Notes: generated from the sequence alone by a model not told the origin. Numbered from the stretch's first letter, positions 22,478-30,698 are shown. The stretch is 35,585 nucleotides of DNA from SAR202 cluster bacterium (GCA_030752795.1 JASMDM010000042.1:1-35585), one strand, 5' to 3'. A program made the numbers and translations.

Positions 22478-24100
22478 TTATGCTCTAAGTATGAAGCCCT
22501 CGTATCCTTTGTCGACGATCTCGTTGCACTTTTCGCGGTAGGTCCCGACGCCACCGGCGTAAGGCATAAATACGCGTGGCTTTCCCGGAATGTTCGCCCC
22601 CAGATACCACGAATCGGCAAGCATGTACATCGTCGACTCGGCCACCTTGTTTACGTGAGACACCCATTCGATCTCCGAGTTAGGATCAGCCTCTGCAACC
22701 TCGATATCGTTTGCGCGCATGTAGTCGAGGAAATCGGAGATGAACTCCTGGTGTTGTTCGATCGACACTGTCATATTGCTGAGAACGGAAGGGCTGCCCG
22801 GTCCGGTAATCATGAACATGTTCGGAAATCCGGCGACTTGGAGACCTAGGTAGGTTTTCGGCCCTTCTGACCATTTGTCTTTCAAAGACAGATTGTTTCT
22901 GCCACGTATGTCGATCTTGAAGAAGCTGCCGGTCATCGCGTCGAATCCAGTGGCGAATACGATCATGTCGAGCTCGAATTCGCTGTCCTCGGTCCGAATT
23001 CCGCTCGGGGTGATCGTTTGTATCGGTGAATGTCGGATATCAACCAACTCGACGTTCTCACGGTTGTATGTCTCGAAGTAATCGGTGTCGATCAGAGCGC
23101 GCTTGGATCCCAACGGGTGGTCCGTGGGCAGAAGTTTTTCGGCGGTTTCCGGGTCCTTCACGATTTCGCGTATCTTGGCTCGTATGAACTCCGCGGCGGT
23201 GTCGTTGGCCCGCCGGTCTTTGCCGATGTCTTTGAACGATCCCCACAGAAACTTGTGTCCGCCTTCGGTCCAGCCAGCCTCATAGGCTTCCTTGCGTTCT
23301 TCCGCGGTTGCATTCAAGGCCAACCGTTCGCTGAAATTCACCGCGTTCCCGCTTTTGGACCATCTCGCTTTTTCCAGGATTTTTTCGTAGTTGGGCTTCA
23401 CTTCTTCTTCAAGGAACTTCCGGTCTATCGTTCCGTGGCGGGCTGGGATTGTGTACTGTGGGGTTCGCTGAAACACCGTCAGGCTTCTTGCCTGTTCTGC
23501 GATCACGGGGATCGCCTGTATGCCGCTTGAACCGGTGCCGATGATTCCGACCCGTTTGCCCGCGAAATCTACGCCATCGTGAGGCCAGTCGCCCGTGTGA
23601 TGCCATTCTCCCTCGAACGACTCCAGGCCATTCATTGTCGGGACGTTGCTTGTTGAGATGCATCCGATCCAGGTGATGAAGAATTTCGCCGTGACTCGAT
23701 CGCCTGTGTCTGTTTCGACTTCCCATCGATTGGTTTCTTCGACGTATCGTGAGGAGACGACTTTGGTGTCGAACTGGATGTTGCGACGCAAGTCGAATCG
23801 ATCCGCCACGTGATTGAGGTAGGACAGTATCTCGGGTTGTTCCGGGTACTTCCCGCTCCAATTCCAGTCCTGCAGCAGTTCCTTCGAGAACGTGAAGCAG
23901 TAGATGTAGCTCTCGGAGTCGCATCTGGCGCCTGGGTAGCGGTTCCAATGCCAGGTTCCGCCAACCCCGTCGCCCGTCTCGTATATCCGGACGGACATCC
24001 CAAGCTCGTCTCGTAGTTTCCGAAGCATGCCCAGTCCGCCAAAGCCCGCTCCGATAACCACGGCGTCGAACTCCTGCGTTGTTGTTCTCCCGGATTTCAT
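22478..24100 (-). CDS. Flavin-containing monooxygenase, Baeyer-Villiger type
   Basis: A 540-residue class B flavoprotein monooxygenase. The N-terminal FAD Rossmann motif is VVIGAGFGGLGML. The segment GDGVGGTWHWNRYPGARCDS is typical of Baeyer-Villiger enzymes. The fingerprint FEGEWHHTGDWP (about residues 162-173) fits FxGxxxHxxxWP, and the NADPH Rossmann motif is RVGIIGTGSSGIQAIP. A late ATGFDAMTGSFFKIDIRGRN segment also matches the family. Such enzymes insert oxygen next to a ketone to give an ester or lactone. The ATG at 24100 has GAGGTG just upstream. It lies directly downstream of an HSL-type esterase and near a dienelactone hydrolase, which could hydrolyse its ester or lactone products (inference). 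Confidence 0.9.
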   Translation of the reverse strand: MKSGRTTTQEFDAVVIGAGFGGLGMLRKLRDELGMSVRIYETGDGVGGTWHWNRYPGARCDSESYIYCFTFSKELLQDWNWSGKYPEQPEILSYLNHVADRFDLRRNIQFDTKVVSSRYVEETNRWEVETDTGDRVTAKFFITWIGCISTSNVPTMNGLESFEGEWHHTGDWPHDGVDFAGKRVGIIGTGSSGIQAIPVIAEQARSLTVFQRTPQYTIPARHGTIDRKFLEEEVKPNYEKILEKARWSKSGNAVNFSERLALNATAEERKEAYEAGWTEGGHKFLWGSFKDIGKDRRANDTAAEFIRAKIREIVKDPETAEKLLPTDHPLGSKRALIDTDYFETYNRENVELVDIRHSPIQTITPSGIRTEDSEFELDMIVFATGFDAMTGSFFKIDIRGRNNLSLKDKWSEGPKTYLGLQVAGFPNMFMITGPGSPSVLSNMTVSIEQHQEFISDFLDYMRANDIEVAEADPNSEIEWVSHVNKVAESTMYMLADSWYLGANIPGKPRVFMPYAGGVGTYREKCNEIVDKGYEGFILRA

Positions 24101-24155
24101 ATTCACCTCGTCATCTTCACATCCAACCCCGGCGACTCCGGGGAATTAGTTCTCG

Positions 24156-24569
24156 CTAGCGGGTTTGTTCGACTTTTCGCGCCTGATAGACACATGCTTT
24201 GACAGCCTTTACGACCTGTTGGAAACCGAGCTCGCTGCCAGGCAACATCAACAAAGCAAAGAACCCGTGCATCTGCCCCGCGTATCTTCGTAGATCGGTT
24301 GGCACGCCGGCCTGCTTCAGTCGCCCTGCGTACGCCTCTCCTTCATCGCGAAGGACGTCATATTCGGCGGTCAGCACGATGGCGGGCGGAAGCCCTGAAA
24401 GATCCTGTGTGCGTAGCGGAGAGGCGTCTGGCTCCGTGCGCCGAGTGGGGTCGGGAAGGTAATGATCCCAGTACCATCCCATCCCGTCTCGGGTTAGGCG
24501 CAGTTGGTTTTCGGGATCGGTGTACGAAGGCCGGTCGAAATCAGCGTCAGTGACCGGGTATACGAGCAC
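24156..24569 (-). CDS. HSL-type alpha/beta hydrolase, C-terminal part (frameshifted)
   Basis: A 137-codon frame forming the second half of the esterase begun at 25108. It opens LVYPVTDADFDRPSYTDPEN and carries LPPAIVLTAEYDVLRDEGEA, whose D(V)LRDEG segment supplies the triad aspartate, and AGQMHGFF with the triad histidine. The frame in fact extends further upstream as GPSIALQV, the usual hydrolase core strand, showing that the two pieces are one gene. It lies 55 bases upstream of the monooxygenase start on the same strand. Confidence 0.8.
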   Translation of the reverse strand: MLVYPVTDADFDRPSYTDPENQLRLTRDGMGWYWDHYLPDPTRRTEPDASPLRTQDLSGLPPAIVLTAEYDVLRDEGEAYAGRLKQAGVPTDLRRYAGQMHGFFALLMLPGSELGFQQVVKAVKACVYQARKVEQTR

Positions 24570-24577
24570 CTGAAGCG

Positions 24578-25108
24578 CTATGGACGGCCCGCCTCGGTCT
24601 CCCGGGCGCGTATCGCCGTCACTGCGGCGAGGTTCCCGCCAGCGCTGTCTCCGGCAACGATCAACGGCGCATCTTCGTATGCAATATCAGCCAGGTGTTC
24701 CTTGACCCATTCGAGCGCGGCGTAGGCGTCATCGACGGCCGCTGGGTAACGGTGCTCCGGCGCGAGGCGATATCCGACGACGACAACCGCACAAGAGGTC
24801 CGCTCGGCGAGTTTACGTGCGATCGTATCGGAGTCGTCGATGGAACCGATGACCCATCCGCCTCCGTGGAAGTACACCAGGACGCCTCGCGGGGATTCGA
24901 CAGGACCGAGGATTCGGAGATCGAACGCGCCGTCCGGAACTTCGACAGTCGTCTCCTCCACGCGCACCATGTCCGGCGCGGGTCCGGCGAGTCCAGCCAT
25001 CGCCGATCCGAAAACGCGCACCTCTTCAAGCGTGCTTTCGCGCAGCGGCTTCCCTCCGGCGGCTGCCATCCGCTCGAGAAACTCTGTGGTTGCCAAGTCG
25101 AGACCCAC
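24578..25108 (-). CDS. HSL-type alpha/beta hydrolase (lipase/esterase), N-terminal part (frameshifted)
   Basis: Residues VGLDLATTEFLERMAAAGGK through ...RARETEAGRP, then a stop. It contains the oxyanion motif YFHGGGWVIGS, typical of the hormone-sensitive lipase family, then GYRLAPEHRYPAAVDDAYAA and the nucleophile elbow VAGDSAGGNLAA. The frame ends early; adding one G to the GGG run near 24587 would restore EAGGPSIALQVLVYPV. The GTG at 25108 is the best start, with GGGAGAG six bases upstream, and it matches the usual N-terminus of the family; an ATG at 25135 lacks a ribosome site. The restored protein would be about 310 residues with a complete Ser-Asp-His triad. Confidence 0.8.
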   Translation of the reverse strand: MGLDLATTEFLERMAAAGGKPLRESTLEEVRVFGSAMAGLAGPAPDMVRVEETTVEVPDGAFDLRILGPVESPRGVLVYFHGGGWVIGSIDDSDTIARKLAERTSCAVVVVGYRLAPEHRYPAAVDDAYAALEWVKEHLADIAYEDAPLIVAGDSAGGNLAAVTAIRARETEAGRP

Positions 25109-25236
25109 GCGAACTCTCCCAATTCCTGCTGCCATGTTGCGCCCGAGGTTATTGTCCCACGACTCTCGACGGCATCAACAACAAAGACGGCCGGGCGGGC
25201 ATCCGCGTCCAGGGCCCCAGTTGGCGCCATGTCAGC

Positions 25237-25503
25237 CTAGTCTGCGGCATGCGATTCGACCGGCTCCTCTAAGGCGGCGGTGATCGAGGCGACCAGCGCC
25301 CTCGCGGACTCCTCGGTGAGCTCGACAGCGATGCGGGCGTCGACGCCCAACCCGGTGTTCACGAAGTCGATGTTCAGCGTGTGCTCGGCTTGTGTGTAGA
25401 AGGGGTGGTCGAAGTACACCCTGGCCTCCGTGACCGGGATCCAGCCTTTGGCGGTCTTGCCGCTACCCGTAATCTTGGCTATCTCAGTAAGCAACGTGCA
25501 CAT
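25237..25503 (-). CDS. DUF6295-like small protein
   Basis: An 88-residue protein: MCTLLTEIAKITGSGKTAKG, WIPVTEARVYFDHPFYTQAE, HTLNIDFVNTGLGVDARIAV, ELTEESARALVASITAALEE. From memory this is a DUF6295-type family with the conserved FDHP and AEHTLNIDF blocks; function unknown. GGAGG lies five bases before the ATG. It sits 91 bases downstream of the second dienelactone hydrolase on the same strand. I have seen such proteins only as small orphans, so the link with the neighbour is tentative. Confidence 0.75.
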   Translation of the reverse strand: MCTLLTEIAKITGSGKTAKGWIPVTEARVYFDHPFYTQAEHTLNIDFVNTGLGVDARIAVELTEESARALVASITAALEEPVESHAAD

Positions 25504-25594
25504 GTGTTCCTCCGTCGGCGGGGGGTGTCCCGTACGTGAATTCGATTGTGAAAGCTCGGCTGCGATTTAAACCACGATGGATCAAGCCCGGACG

Positions 25595-26182
25595 CTACGC
25601 GCTCAAGTGCTGCTCGTACCAGGCGAACACCTCGCGCCAGCCGTCGACTGCCTGTTCGACTCGATACGACGCTCGATCGACGGCAAAGAAGCCGTGCCCC
25701 GCGCCCTCGTACCGGTGGAACTCGTACGTCATGCCGTGTTCCTTCAGCGCCGCTTCGTGCCGGTCTACGTCTGCGGGTGACGGTGATCGGTCTTCCTGGC
25801 CGAAAATGCCAAGCAACGGGCATCGCAGGTCGGGCGTCATGTCGATAGGCGCGACGGGCAAATTCTCCGAGAGTTGATCGGCGCCCATTATCACGCGACC
25901 GCCCCAGCAGTCGACCGCAGCGTCTACGTCAAGGTTCGACGCGACAACCACGGTCTGGCGGCCTCCGGAGCAGAATCCGATGACGCCAACCTTGCCGTTG
26001 TGATACGGCAGCGAGCGCAGGTGGGATATCGCGCCGTCAACGTCGCCAAGGCACTGGGCGTCGGATACGCCGCCTTCCGTTCGAACTCTGGCCGCTACGT
26101 CGTCTACGCTTCCCGGACCGGCGCGATGGTGGAGGCAGGGCGAGATGCAGGCGTAGCCGTGATACGCGAACTTGCGAGCCAT
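25595..26182 (-). CDS. Dienelactone hydrolase family protein, main part (frameshifted paralogue)
   Basis: A 195-codon frame beginning MARKFAYHGYACISPCLHHR. The nucleophile elbow GFCSGGRQTV, the acid-bearing segment LLGIFGQEDRSPSPADVDRH and the histidine segment YEGAGHGFFAVDRASY are complete, so the catalytic Cys-Asp-His set is present. It is clearly paralogous to the protein at 1720-2466: compare GKVGVIGFCSGGRQT in both. The missing N-terminus is in another frame at 26199-26336. The intact protein would be about 248 residues, with a role in lactone or ester hydrolysis. Confidence 0.82.
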   Translation of the reverse strand: MARKFAYHGYACISPCLHHRAGPGSVDDVAARVRTEGGVSDAQCLGDVDGAISHLRSLPYHNGKVGVIGFCSGGRQTVVVASNLDVDAAVDCWGGRVIMGADQLSENLPVAPIDMTPDLRCPLLGIFGQEDRSPSPADVDRHEAALKEHGMTYEFHRYEGAGHGFFAVDRASYRVEQAVDGWREVFAWYEQHLSA

Positions 26183-26198
26183 CTCTTTGGAAGCTTCG

Positions 26199-26336
26199 TC
26201 ATCCGGGCATGTGGTGAATCAACACCACTCCGGGATACGGACCGGCTCCTAGCGGGCGTGCCATGTACGCGTCGATCATGTCGCCGTTGTGTCCCTGCAC
26301 GCGCACCGTTTCGGCCATCAATCCTTCATACGTCAT
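26199..26336 (-). CDS. N-terminal piece of the frameshifted dienelactone hydrolase
   Basis: From the ATG at 26336 (GGAGG about six bases upstream): MTYEGLMAETVRVQGHNGDM, then IDAYMARPLGAGPYPGVVLI and HHMPG, followed by TGA at 26199-26201. It parallels the N-terminus of the copy at 1720. Related proteins continue HHxPGWDE..., so the break fits TGGGAC reduced to TGAC, a loss of two bases, after which EASKEMARKFA continues in the downstream frame. Confidence 0.72.
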   Translation of the reverse strand: MTYEGLMAETVRVQGHNGDMIDAYMARPLGAGPYPGVVLIHHMPG

Positions 26337-26507
26337 CACATCCTCCAGAATTGTTTTGCCGAATGATCCGAACGCAGAGGCGTGCCAACTGCCGACGGGA
26401 GTTCAGGCGAACTCTCCGATTGATGAGTCTTTGTGTTGCACAGCAATATCCGCTGGCGTTCGGGTGATGTCGAGAAGAATACTAGAAAGACGAAGGCGTG
26501 TCAATAT

Positions 26508-26525
26508 GTGATGCGAATGCATCAC
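26508..26525 (-). terminator. Small hairpin after lipB, possible operon end
   Basis: GTGATGC (26508-26514) and GCATCAC (26519-26525) form a perfect seven-pair stem with a four-base loop, five bases past the lipB stop in the transcribed direction. No U tract follows on the minus strand, so termination is uncertain. Confidence 0.3.
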
Positions 26526-26529
26526 GAGG

Positions 26530-27213
26530 CTATCCGAGAGCCGTGACGACCTCAAAAACTAGCTCGAAGTGAGGCAGCAGCGAGTCCATCGCGGACTCGA
26601 CGGTCACCGGCCTGCCCAATTCCCGCGAAATCGATGTGGCTTTGGCTTCGGGCAGCCCGCACGCGACAATCTGATCGAAGTACGTCAGGTCGGGGTCGAC
26701 GTTGAGAGCGAAGCCGTGCATCGTGACGCCGCGGCTTACCTTTACTCCGATGGCGGCGATCTTAGCGTCGCCGATCCACACGCCGGTCGGGCGGTCCTCG
26801 CTCTCCGCTTCGACTCCGAGTTCGGCCAGCGTGTCGATGATCACTCGCTCCAGGGCTCGAACATAGTCGAGGGGGCCGCTGCGCCGCGCTCGAAGATTGA
26901 GCATCGGGTAGCCCACAATCTGTCCCGGCCCGTGGTAGGTTACCTGGCCGCCTCTATCCGTATGCCGAACCTCGACGCCGAGCTCTCTCAGTTTGGATTC
27001 TCCGACGAGTATGTCGGAGTCTTCCCCTCTGCGGCCCAATGTGTAGACGTGAGAATGCTCCAACAGCAGCAGAGCTTCTGTCCGAAGCCCGTCGACGATC
27101 TCCTCGTGCAGCGCGCGTTGCAGGTCCCACGCATCGTCATAGGCGACTAGGCCCGGGCGGAAGACGGTGCAGGTCGTGAGGCCGGCAGTTGGTTGGCCGC
27201 TTGAAATCGGCAT
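26530..27213 (-). CDS. lipB: Octanoyltransferase (lipoyl(octanoyl) transferase)
   Basis: A 227-residue cytosolic enzyme that moves octanoate from acyl carrier protein to lipoyl domains, the first step of protein lipoylation. The landmarks are HTDRGGQVTYHGPGQIVGYP, the lysine in GDAKIAAIGVKVSRGVTMHG (about K151) and the acyl-cysteine in VACGLPEAKATS (about C185), giving the complete Cys/Lys dyad. It lies 19 bases downstream of the E2 gene on the same strand, so it is the last gene of the 2-oxo acid dehydrogenase operon and would modify the lipoyl lysine of that E2. lipA is not in the window. Confidence 0.95.
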   Translation of the reverse strand: MPISSGQPTAGLTTCTVFRPGLVAYDDAWDLQRALHEEIVDGLRTEALLLLEHSHVYTLGRRGEDSDILVGESKLRELGVEVRHTDRGGQVTYHGPGQIVGYPMLNLRARRSGPLDYVRALERVIIDTLAELGVEAESEDRPTGVWIGDAKIAAIGVKVSRGVTMHGFALNVDPDLTYFDQIVACGLPEAKATSISRELGRPVTVESAMDSLLPHFELVFEVVTALG

Positions 27214-27232
27214 AGGTTCAGTACACGGCGGT

Positions 27233-28474
27233 TTACGGGGTGATGGCTTCGATGTGGCGACGAACGGTGTTGATGAACGCGCTGGCCTCGGCCCCGTCCA
27301 TGATTCGGTGGTCGAACGTCATGCACAGGTTCATCATCGGGCGGATCGCAATGGCGTCATTGATCACGATCGGGCGTTTGACTATCGCTTCGGTCGTGAG
27401 TATGGCCGCCTGAGGGTGGTTGACCAGCGGCTGGGACGCGATGGAGCCCAGGGCGCCGGTGTTGTTGAGAGTGAAGGTTCCGCCTTGCACGTCTTCCAGC
27501 CGCAACTCGCCTTGTCGCGCCCGAGTCGTCAGATCGTGAATCTTGTGGGCCAAACCAGCGATGCTGAGCGAGTCGGCATCGTGAATGACAGGCACTACCA
27601 GACCGTCGGGCGTGTCCGCCGCGATGCCGATATTGATTCGTTTCTTGAGGATGACGGCGTTGCCGCCCCAAGAAGAATTGAGGAGCGGGTTCTCTTTGAG
27701 CGATTCGGCAACGGCCTTGATCACAAACGGCAAGTACGTGATGTTGATCCCTTCGCGCGCTTCGAAATCGGCTTTCGCCGTCGCTCGCCGAGCAACCAGC
27801 CCGTGCACGTTGGCCTCCACTAGTGTCCACGCCTGCGGAATCTCGGACGCGCTGCGGATCATGTGATCGGCGATCATGCGACGAACAGGCGTCAGCGGTA
27901 CGCGCTCTTCGTCCGCCGAGGACGCTGCGACCGGAGCAGCCGGCGTTTGGGCGGCCGAAGCATGGGCGACCGGACCGGCGTCGATCAGGGCTTGGACATC
28001 CTTGCGCGTGACGCGGCCGTTGATCCCAGAGCCGGTGACCGTGGCCAAATCGACGCCGTGTTCTTGCGCCAGGCGAAGCACAGCAGGCGAGTGTCGTTTG
28101 TGGCCTGACTGGGGCTGTGCCACCGGCGGGCCAGCGATCGGTACTGGCGTGCCCGAGCCTGTGGGGCCGACCGGAGCCACGTTCTTCAGCAGCTCGCCCG
28201 TGCGCCCAACTGCCGGAGGTTCCGCCTGCGTCGGGGGCTCGCCCTCAACCTGAATCTCGGCGATGACCGCGCCCATTGGAACCGTCGCGCCTTCGTCGGC
28301 GAGGATCGCGGTGAGAACGCCGGATTCAGGCGAAGGCATCTCCATGTTGACCTTGTCGGTGACGACTTCGACGAGCGGATCGTATTTGTCGACCCGATCC
28401 CCGACCTGTTTCAGCCATTTCCCGATCACGCCTTCGGTGACCGATTCGCCAACCTGGGGCAGCTCGATTCTCAT
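27233..28474 (-). CDS. Dihydrolipoamide acyltransferase, E2 of a 2-oxo acid dehydrogenase complex
   Basis: A 413-residue E2. The N-terminal lipoyl domain MRIELPQVGESVTEGVIGKW carries the lipoylated lysine at K41 (VEVVTDKVNMEMPS). An Ala/Pro-rich linker leads to the peripheral subunit-binding domain RHSPAVLRLAQEHGVDLATV then TGSGINGRVTRKDVQALI. The catalytic domain begins VPLTPVRRMIADHMIRSASE and ends with the active-site segment TFDHRIMDGAEASAF (H389, D393). One lipoyl domain and the TDKVNMEMPS sequence resemble the branched-chain and general 2-oxo acid type as much as the pyruvate type, so the substrate stays open. It follows the E1beta gene by 67 bases. No E3 is in the window. Confidence 0.92.
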   Translation of the reverse strand: MRIELPQVGESVTEGVIGKWLKQVGDRVDKYDPLVEVVTDKVNMEMPSPESGVLTAILADEGATVPMGAVIAEIQVEGEPPTQAEPPAVGRTGELLKNVAPVGPTGSGTPVPIAGPPVAQPQSGHKRHSPAVLRLAQEHGVDLATVTGSGINGRVTRKDVQALIDAGPVAHASAAQTPAAPVAASSADEERVPLTPVRRMIADHMIRSASEIPQAWTLVEANVHGLVARRATAKADFEAREGINITYLPFVIKAVAESLKENPLLNSSWGGNAVILKKRINIGIAADTPDGLVVPVIHDADSLSIAGLAHKIHDLTTRARQGELRLEDVQGGTFTLNNTGALGSIASQPLVNHPQAAILTTEAIVKRPIVINDAIAIRPMMNLCMTFDHRIMDGAEASAFINTVRRHIEAITP

Positions 28475-28541
28475 GTTGTGTTGTCCAGTGTCGTGATTTG
28501 GCTCCCGATTCCGGCAGACATTCTCTCTGCCAGGGCAGGAC

Positions 28542-29525
28542 TCAGTACGTCGCGAGCTCGCGCATCGCGGCGGCGATCTTGTCGGAATCCAGCATGAACT
28601 TCGCTTCCATCGGCGGGCTGAAGGGCATCGCGGGAACTTCCGGACCGGCCAGGCGCGTCACCGGTCCGTCCAGATGGTCGAACGCTTCCTGGGCGATGAT
28701 GGAGGCCACCTCGCCGCCGATGCCGCCGGCCTGCGTGTCCTCATGGACGATCAAGGCTTTGCCCGTCTTGCGGACCGAGCTCAAGATCGTCTCCGTGTCG
28801 AGCGGCCGAAGCGTGCGAAGGTCCACGACTTCGACTTCGACGCCTTCACCGGCCAGGACGCCCGCGGCTTCGATGCAGTGATGCACCATCAGGCCGTAGG
28901 TGATAACGCTCAAGCCATCGCCTTCCACTTTCACGTCGGCCAGCCCCAGTGGGATCGTGTATTCCTCTTCAGGCACCTCACCACGTACAAGCCGATAGGT
29001 GCGCTTGTGCTCAAGGAACACCACCGGATCGTCGTCGCGGATCGCGCTTTTGAGTAGGCCTTTGGCGTCGTAGGGAGTTGCAGGGGTCACTACTTTCAGC
29101 CCCGGCGTGTGGGCGAAAAAGACCTCGACACTCTGGGAGTGGTACAGCGCGCCGCGCACGCCGCCGCCCTGAGGCGCCCTTAAGACCATAGGCACGTTGA
29201 GCTTGCCGTTGGTGCCGTATCTGACGCGGGCGGCCTCGCCAACGATCTGGTTCATGGTGGGCCAGATGAAGTCCGCGAACTCGATCTCCGCAATCGGACG
29301 CATACCGTTAAGGGCCGCGCCCAACGAGACCGCGGCTATCGACGACTCCGCCAGCGGAGTGTCGATGACGCGTTGCTCACCGAACTCGTCCTGAAACCCT
29401 TCTGTGGCCAGGAATACGCCGCCTCGAGCGCCAATGTCTTCGCCCAAGACGAATACGCGCTCATCACGACGCATCTCTTCGCGCATGGCGTCTCGTACGG
29501 CTTCGAGGACGGTCAGGACTGCTAT
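28542..29525 (-). CDS. 2-oxo acid dehydrogenase E1 beta subunit, probable AUA start
   Basis: The beta subunit of the thiamine-diphosphate E1 component. It has RVFVLGEDIGARGGVFLATE, the DTPLAESSIAAVSLGAALNG segment with the conserved glutamate, EFADFIWPTMNQIVGEAARV, RAPQGGGVRGALYHSQSVEV and the C-terminal VEVEVVDLRTLRPLDTETIL. The first ATG (29486) lies inside the conserved N-terminal helix. Upstream in frame, AVLTVLEAVRDA completes that helix, and it is preceded by an ATA codon (29525-29523) with GAGAGGTG only four bases before it, the same ribosome site as the crotonase gene. No ATG, GTG or TTG is available there. The start is therefore probably ATA, or ATG altered to ATA. If translation begins at 29486 the protein lacks 13 residues. 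Confidence 0.9.
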   Translation of the reverse strand: MAVLTVLEAVRDAMREEMRRDERVFVLGEDIGARGGVFLATEGFQDEFGEQRVIDTPLAESSIAAVSLGAALNGMRPIAEIEFADFIWPTMNQIVGEAARVRYGTNGKLNVPMVLRAPQGGGVRGALYHSQSVEVFFAHTPGLKVVTPATPYDAKGLLKSAIRDDDPVVFLEHKRTYRLVRGEVPEEEYTIPLGLADVKVEGDGLSVITYGLMVHHCIEAAGVLAGEGVEVEVVDLRTLRPLDTETILSSVRKTGKALIVHEDTQAGGIGGEVASIIAQEAFDHLDGPVTRLAGPEVPAMPFSPPMEAKFMLDSDKIAAAMRELATY

Positions 29526-29626
29526 GGTGCACCTCTCGAATTGCTGGCCCTATGAGCCATTGTTGGCGGTGTTGACGAATTGCGGGGCCAATCACCCGGA
29601 TGCGAATCTTCACCTAGGCGAATGGC

Positions 29627-29652
29627 GCGGGAGGATTTGAAACCCTCCCCTA
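29627..29652. repeat. Palindromic repeat R3 between the E1alpha and E1beta genes
   Basis: GCGGGAGGATTTGAAACCCT then CCCCTAC, the same palindrome as in the 7066-7437 array. It lies in the 153-base gap within the operon, where its hairpin could attenuate or stabilise the message and set different E1alpha and E1beta levels. Confidence 0.8.
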
Positions 29653-29678
29653 CAGATACAGAATCGTGCAGACTTGCG

Positions 29679-30698
29679 CTACTTGGCATATACGTGCTCG
29701 AAGAAGTCGTCTGTTGCGGGGTACGGAGCGGCGTCGACGGCTTCCGTAGCGTCGTTCACGATGTTCTTGGCGCTGTCTCGGAGCTGTTGATCGATCTCCT
29801 CGGTCAAAATATCAAGCGTTCTGAGATGATCGGAAAGGATCCTGAGAGGATCGCGCTTGCGAGCTTCTTCGAGCTCCTCGCGGGACCGGTATCGGGTGTC
29901 GTCGTCGTCGCTCGTGTGAGGCAGGTAGCGCTCGACGTGAGCTTCGATCAACGACGGACCATCGCCTCGTCGAGCTCGCCGCGCGGCTTCGGTGGTGGCC
30001 TCATGCACGGCTACGATGTCGCATCCGTCGACCTCGACGCCCGGCATGCCGTACCCCTCGGCACGGCTCGCTACGCTGTCCACCGCCATCTGCTTGGCCA
30101 GCGGCACCGAAATCGCGTACTTGTTGTTCTCGCAGAAAAATATAACAGGCAGTTTGTGGACGGCGGCGAAGTTCATCGCCTCGTGGGTGTCGCCGGCGGA
30201 CGCCGCGCCGTCGCCGAAGTAGGTGATCACGACGGTCTCTTCTCCGCGCATCTTCGCCGCCAGCGCCGCTCCCGCCGCCTGGGGTATGTGCGTGGCGACC
30301 ACGTTCGAAAGGTTGACGATGCCGTACTTCGGATATGCGCCGTGGGTCGGGAACTGTCGTGCGTTGCTCAGCGGCTCCCCGGCCTTGGCCAGGAACCCGG
30401 CCATGATCTCTTCGGGGGTCATCCCCAGCGTGAGCAACACGGCGAGGTCACGGTAGTAGATGTAGAACTGGTCGACGCCTTTTCGAAGCGCATGTACACT
30501 GCCGATCTGCCCGGCTTCGTGGCCCTGTGCCGAAGCGACGATAGCCGCCTTGCCCTGACGGTTCAGCATCCAGATCCGCTCGTCGAGGGTGCGGCACAGC
30601 ACCATCTCACGATACATGTCCAAGAGGCTCGTGTCGTCGAGTCCCGAACCGCCGTGTTCCGGTTGTTGTGCCGCTGTTTCGGGTACGGATTTCTGCAT
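29679..30698 (-). CDS. 2-oxo acid dehydrogenase E1 alpha subunit
   Basis: The alpha subunit (339 residues) of the thiamine-diphosphate-dependent decarboxylase of a pyruvate or branched-chain 2-oxo acid dehydrogenase complex. DMYREMVLCRTLDERIWMLN and the QGHEAGQIGSVHALRKG block are typical. The diphosphate-binding motif runs from GDGAASAGDTHEAMNFAAVH to CENN (G162-N192). The phosphorylation-loop-like YRSREELEEARKRDPLRILS is also typical of the family. The ATG at 30698 is chosen with GGAG upstream; an ATG at 30734 adds 12 residues without a better site. It is the first gene of the operon E1alpha-E1beta-E2-lipB, driven by the promoter at 30782-30810. Confidence 0.93.
   Translation of the reverse strand: MQKSVPETAAQQPEHGGSGLDDTSLLDMYREMVLCRTLDERIWMLNRQGKAAIVASAQGHEAGQIGSVHALRKGVDQFYIYYRDLAVLLTLGMTPEEIMAGFLAKAGEPLSNARQFPTHGAYPKYGIVNLSNVVATHIPQAAGAALAAKMRGEETVVITYFGDGAASAGDTHEAMNFAAVHKLPVIFFCENNKYAISVPLAKQMAVDSVASRAEGYGMPGVEVDGCDIVAVHEATTEAARRARRGDGPSLIEAHVERYLPHTSDDDDTRYRSREELEEARKRDPLRILSDHLRTLDILTEEIDQQLRDSAKNIVNDATEAVDAAPYPATDDFFEHVYAK

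Noticed and set aside
24661-25230. Minus-strand ORF of 189 codons overlapping the esterase
   Set aside because: It is a shifted frame of the HSL esterase, whose motifs HGGGW and GDSAGG are in the other frame.
26199-26201. TGA in the second dienelactone hydrolase as a selenocysteine codon
   Set aside because: The downstream homology is in a different frame, and family members have Trp here, not a redox Cys. A two-base loss explains it.
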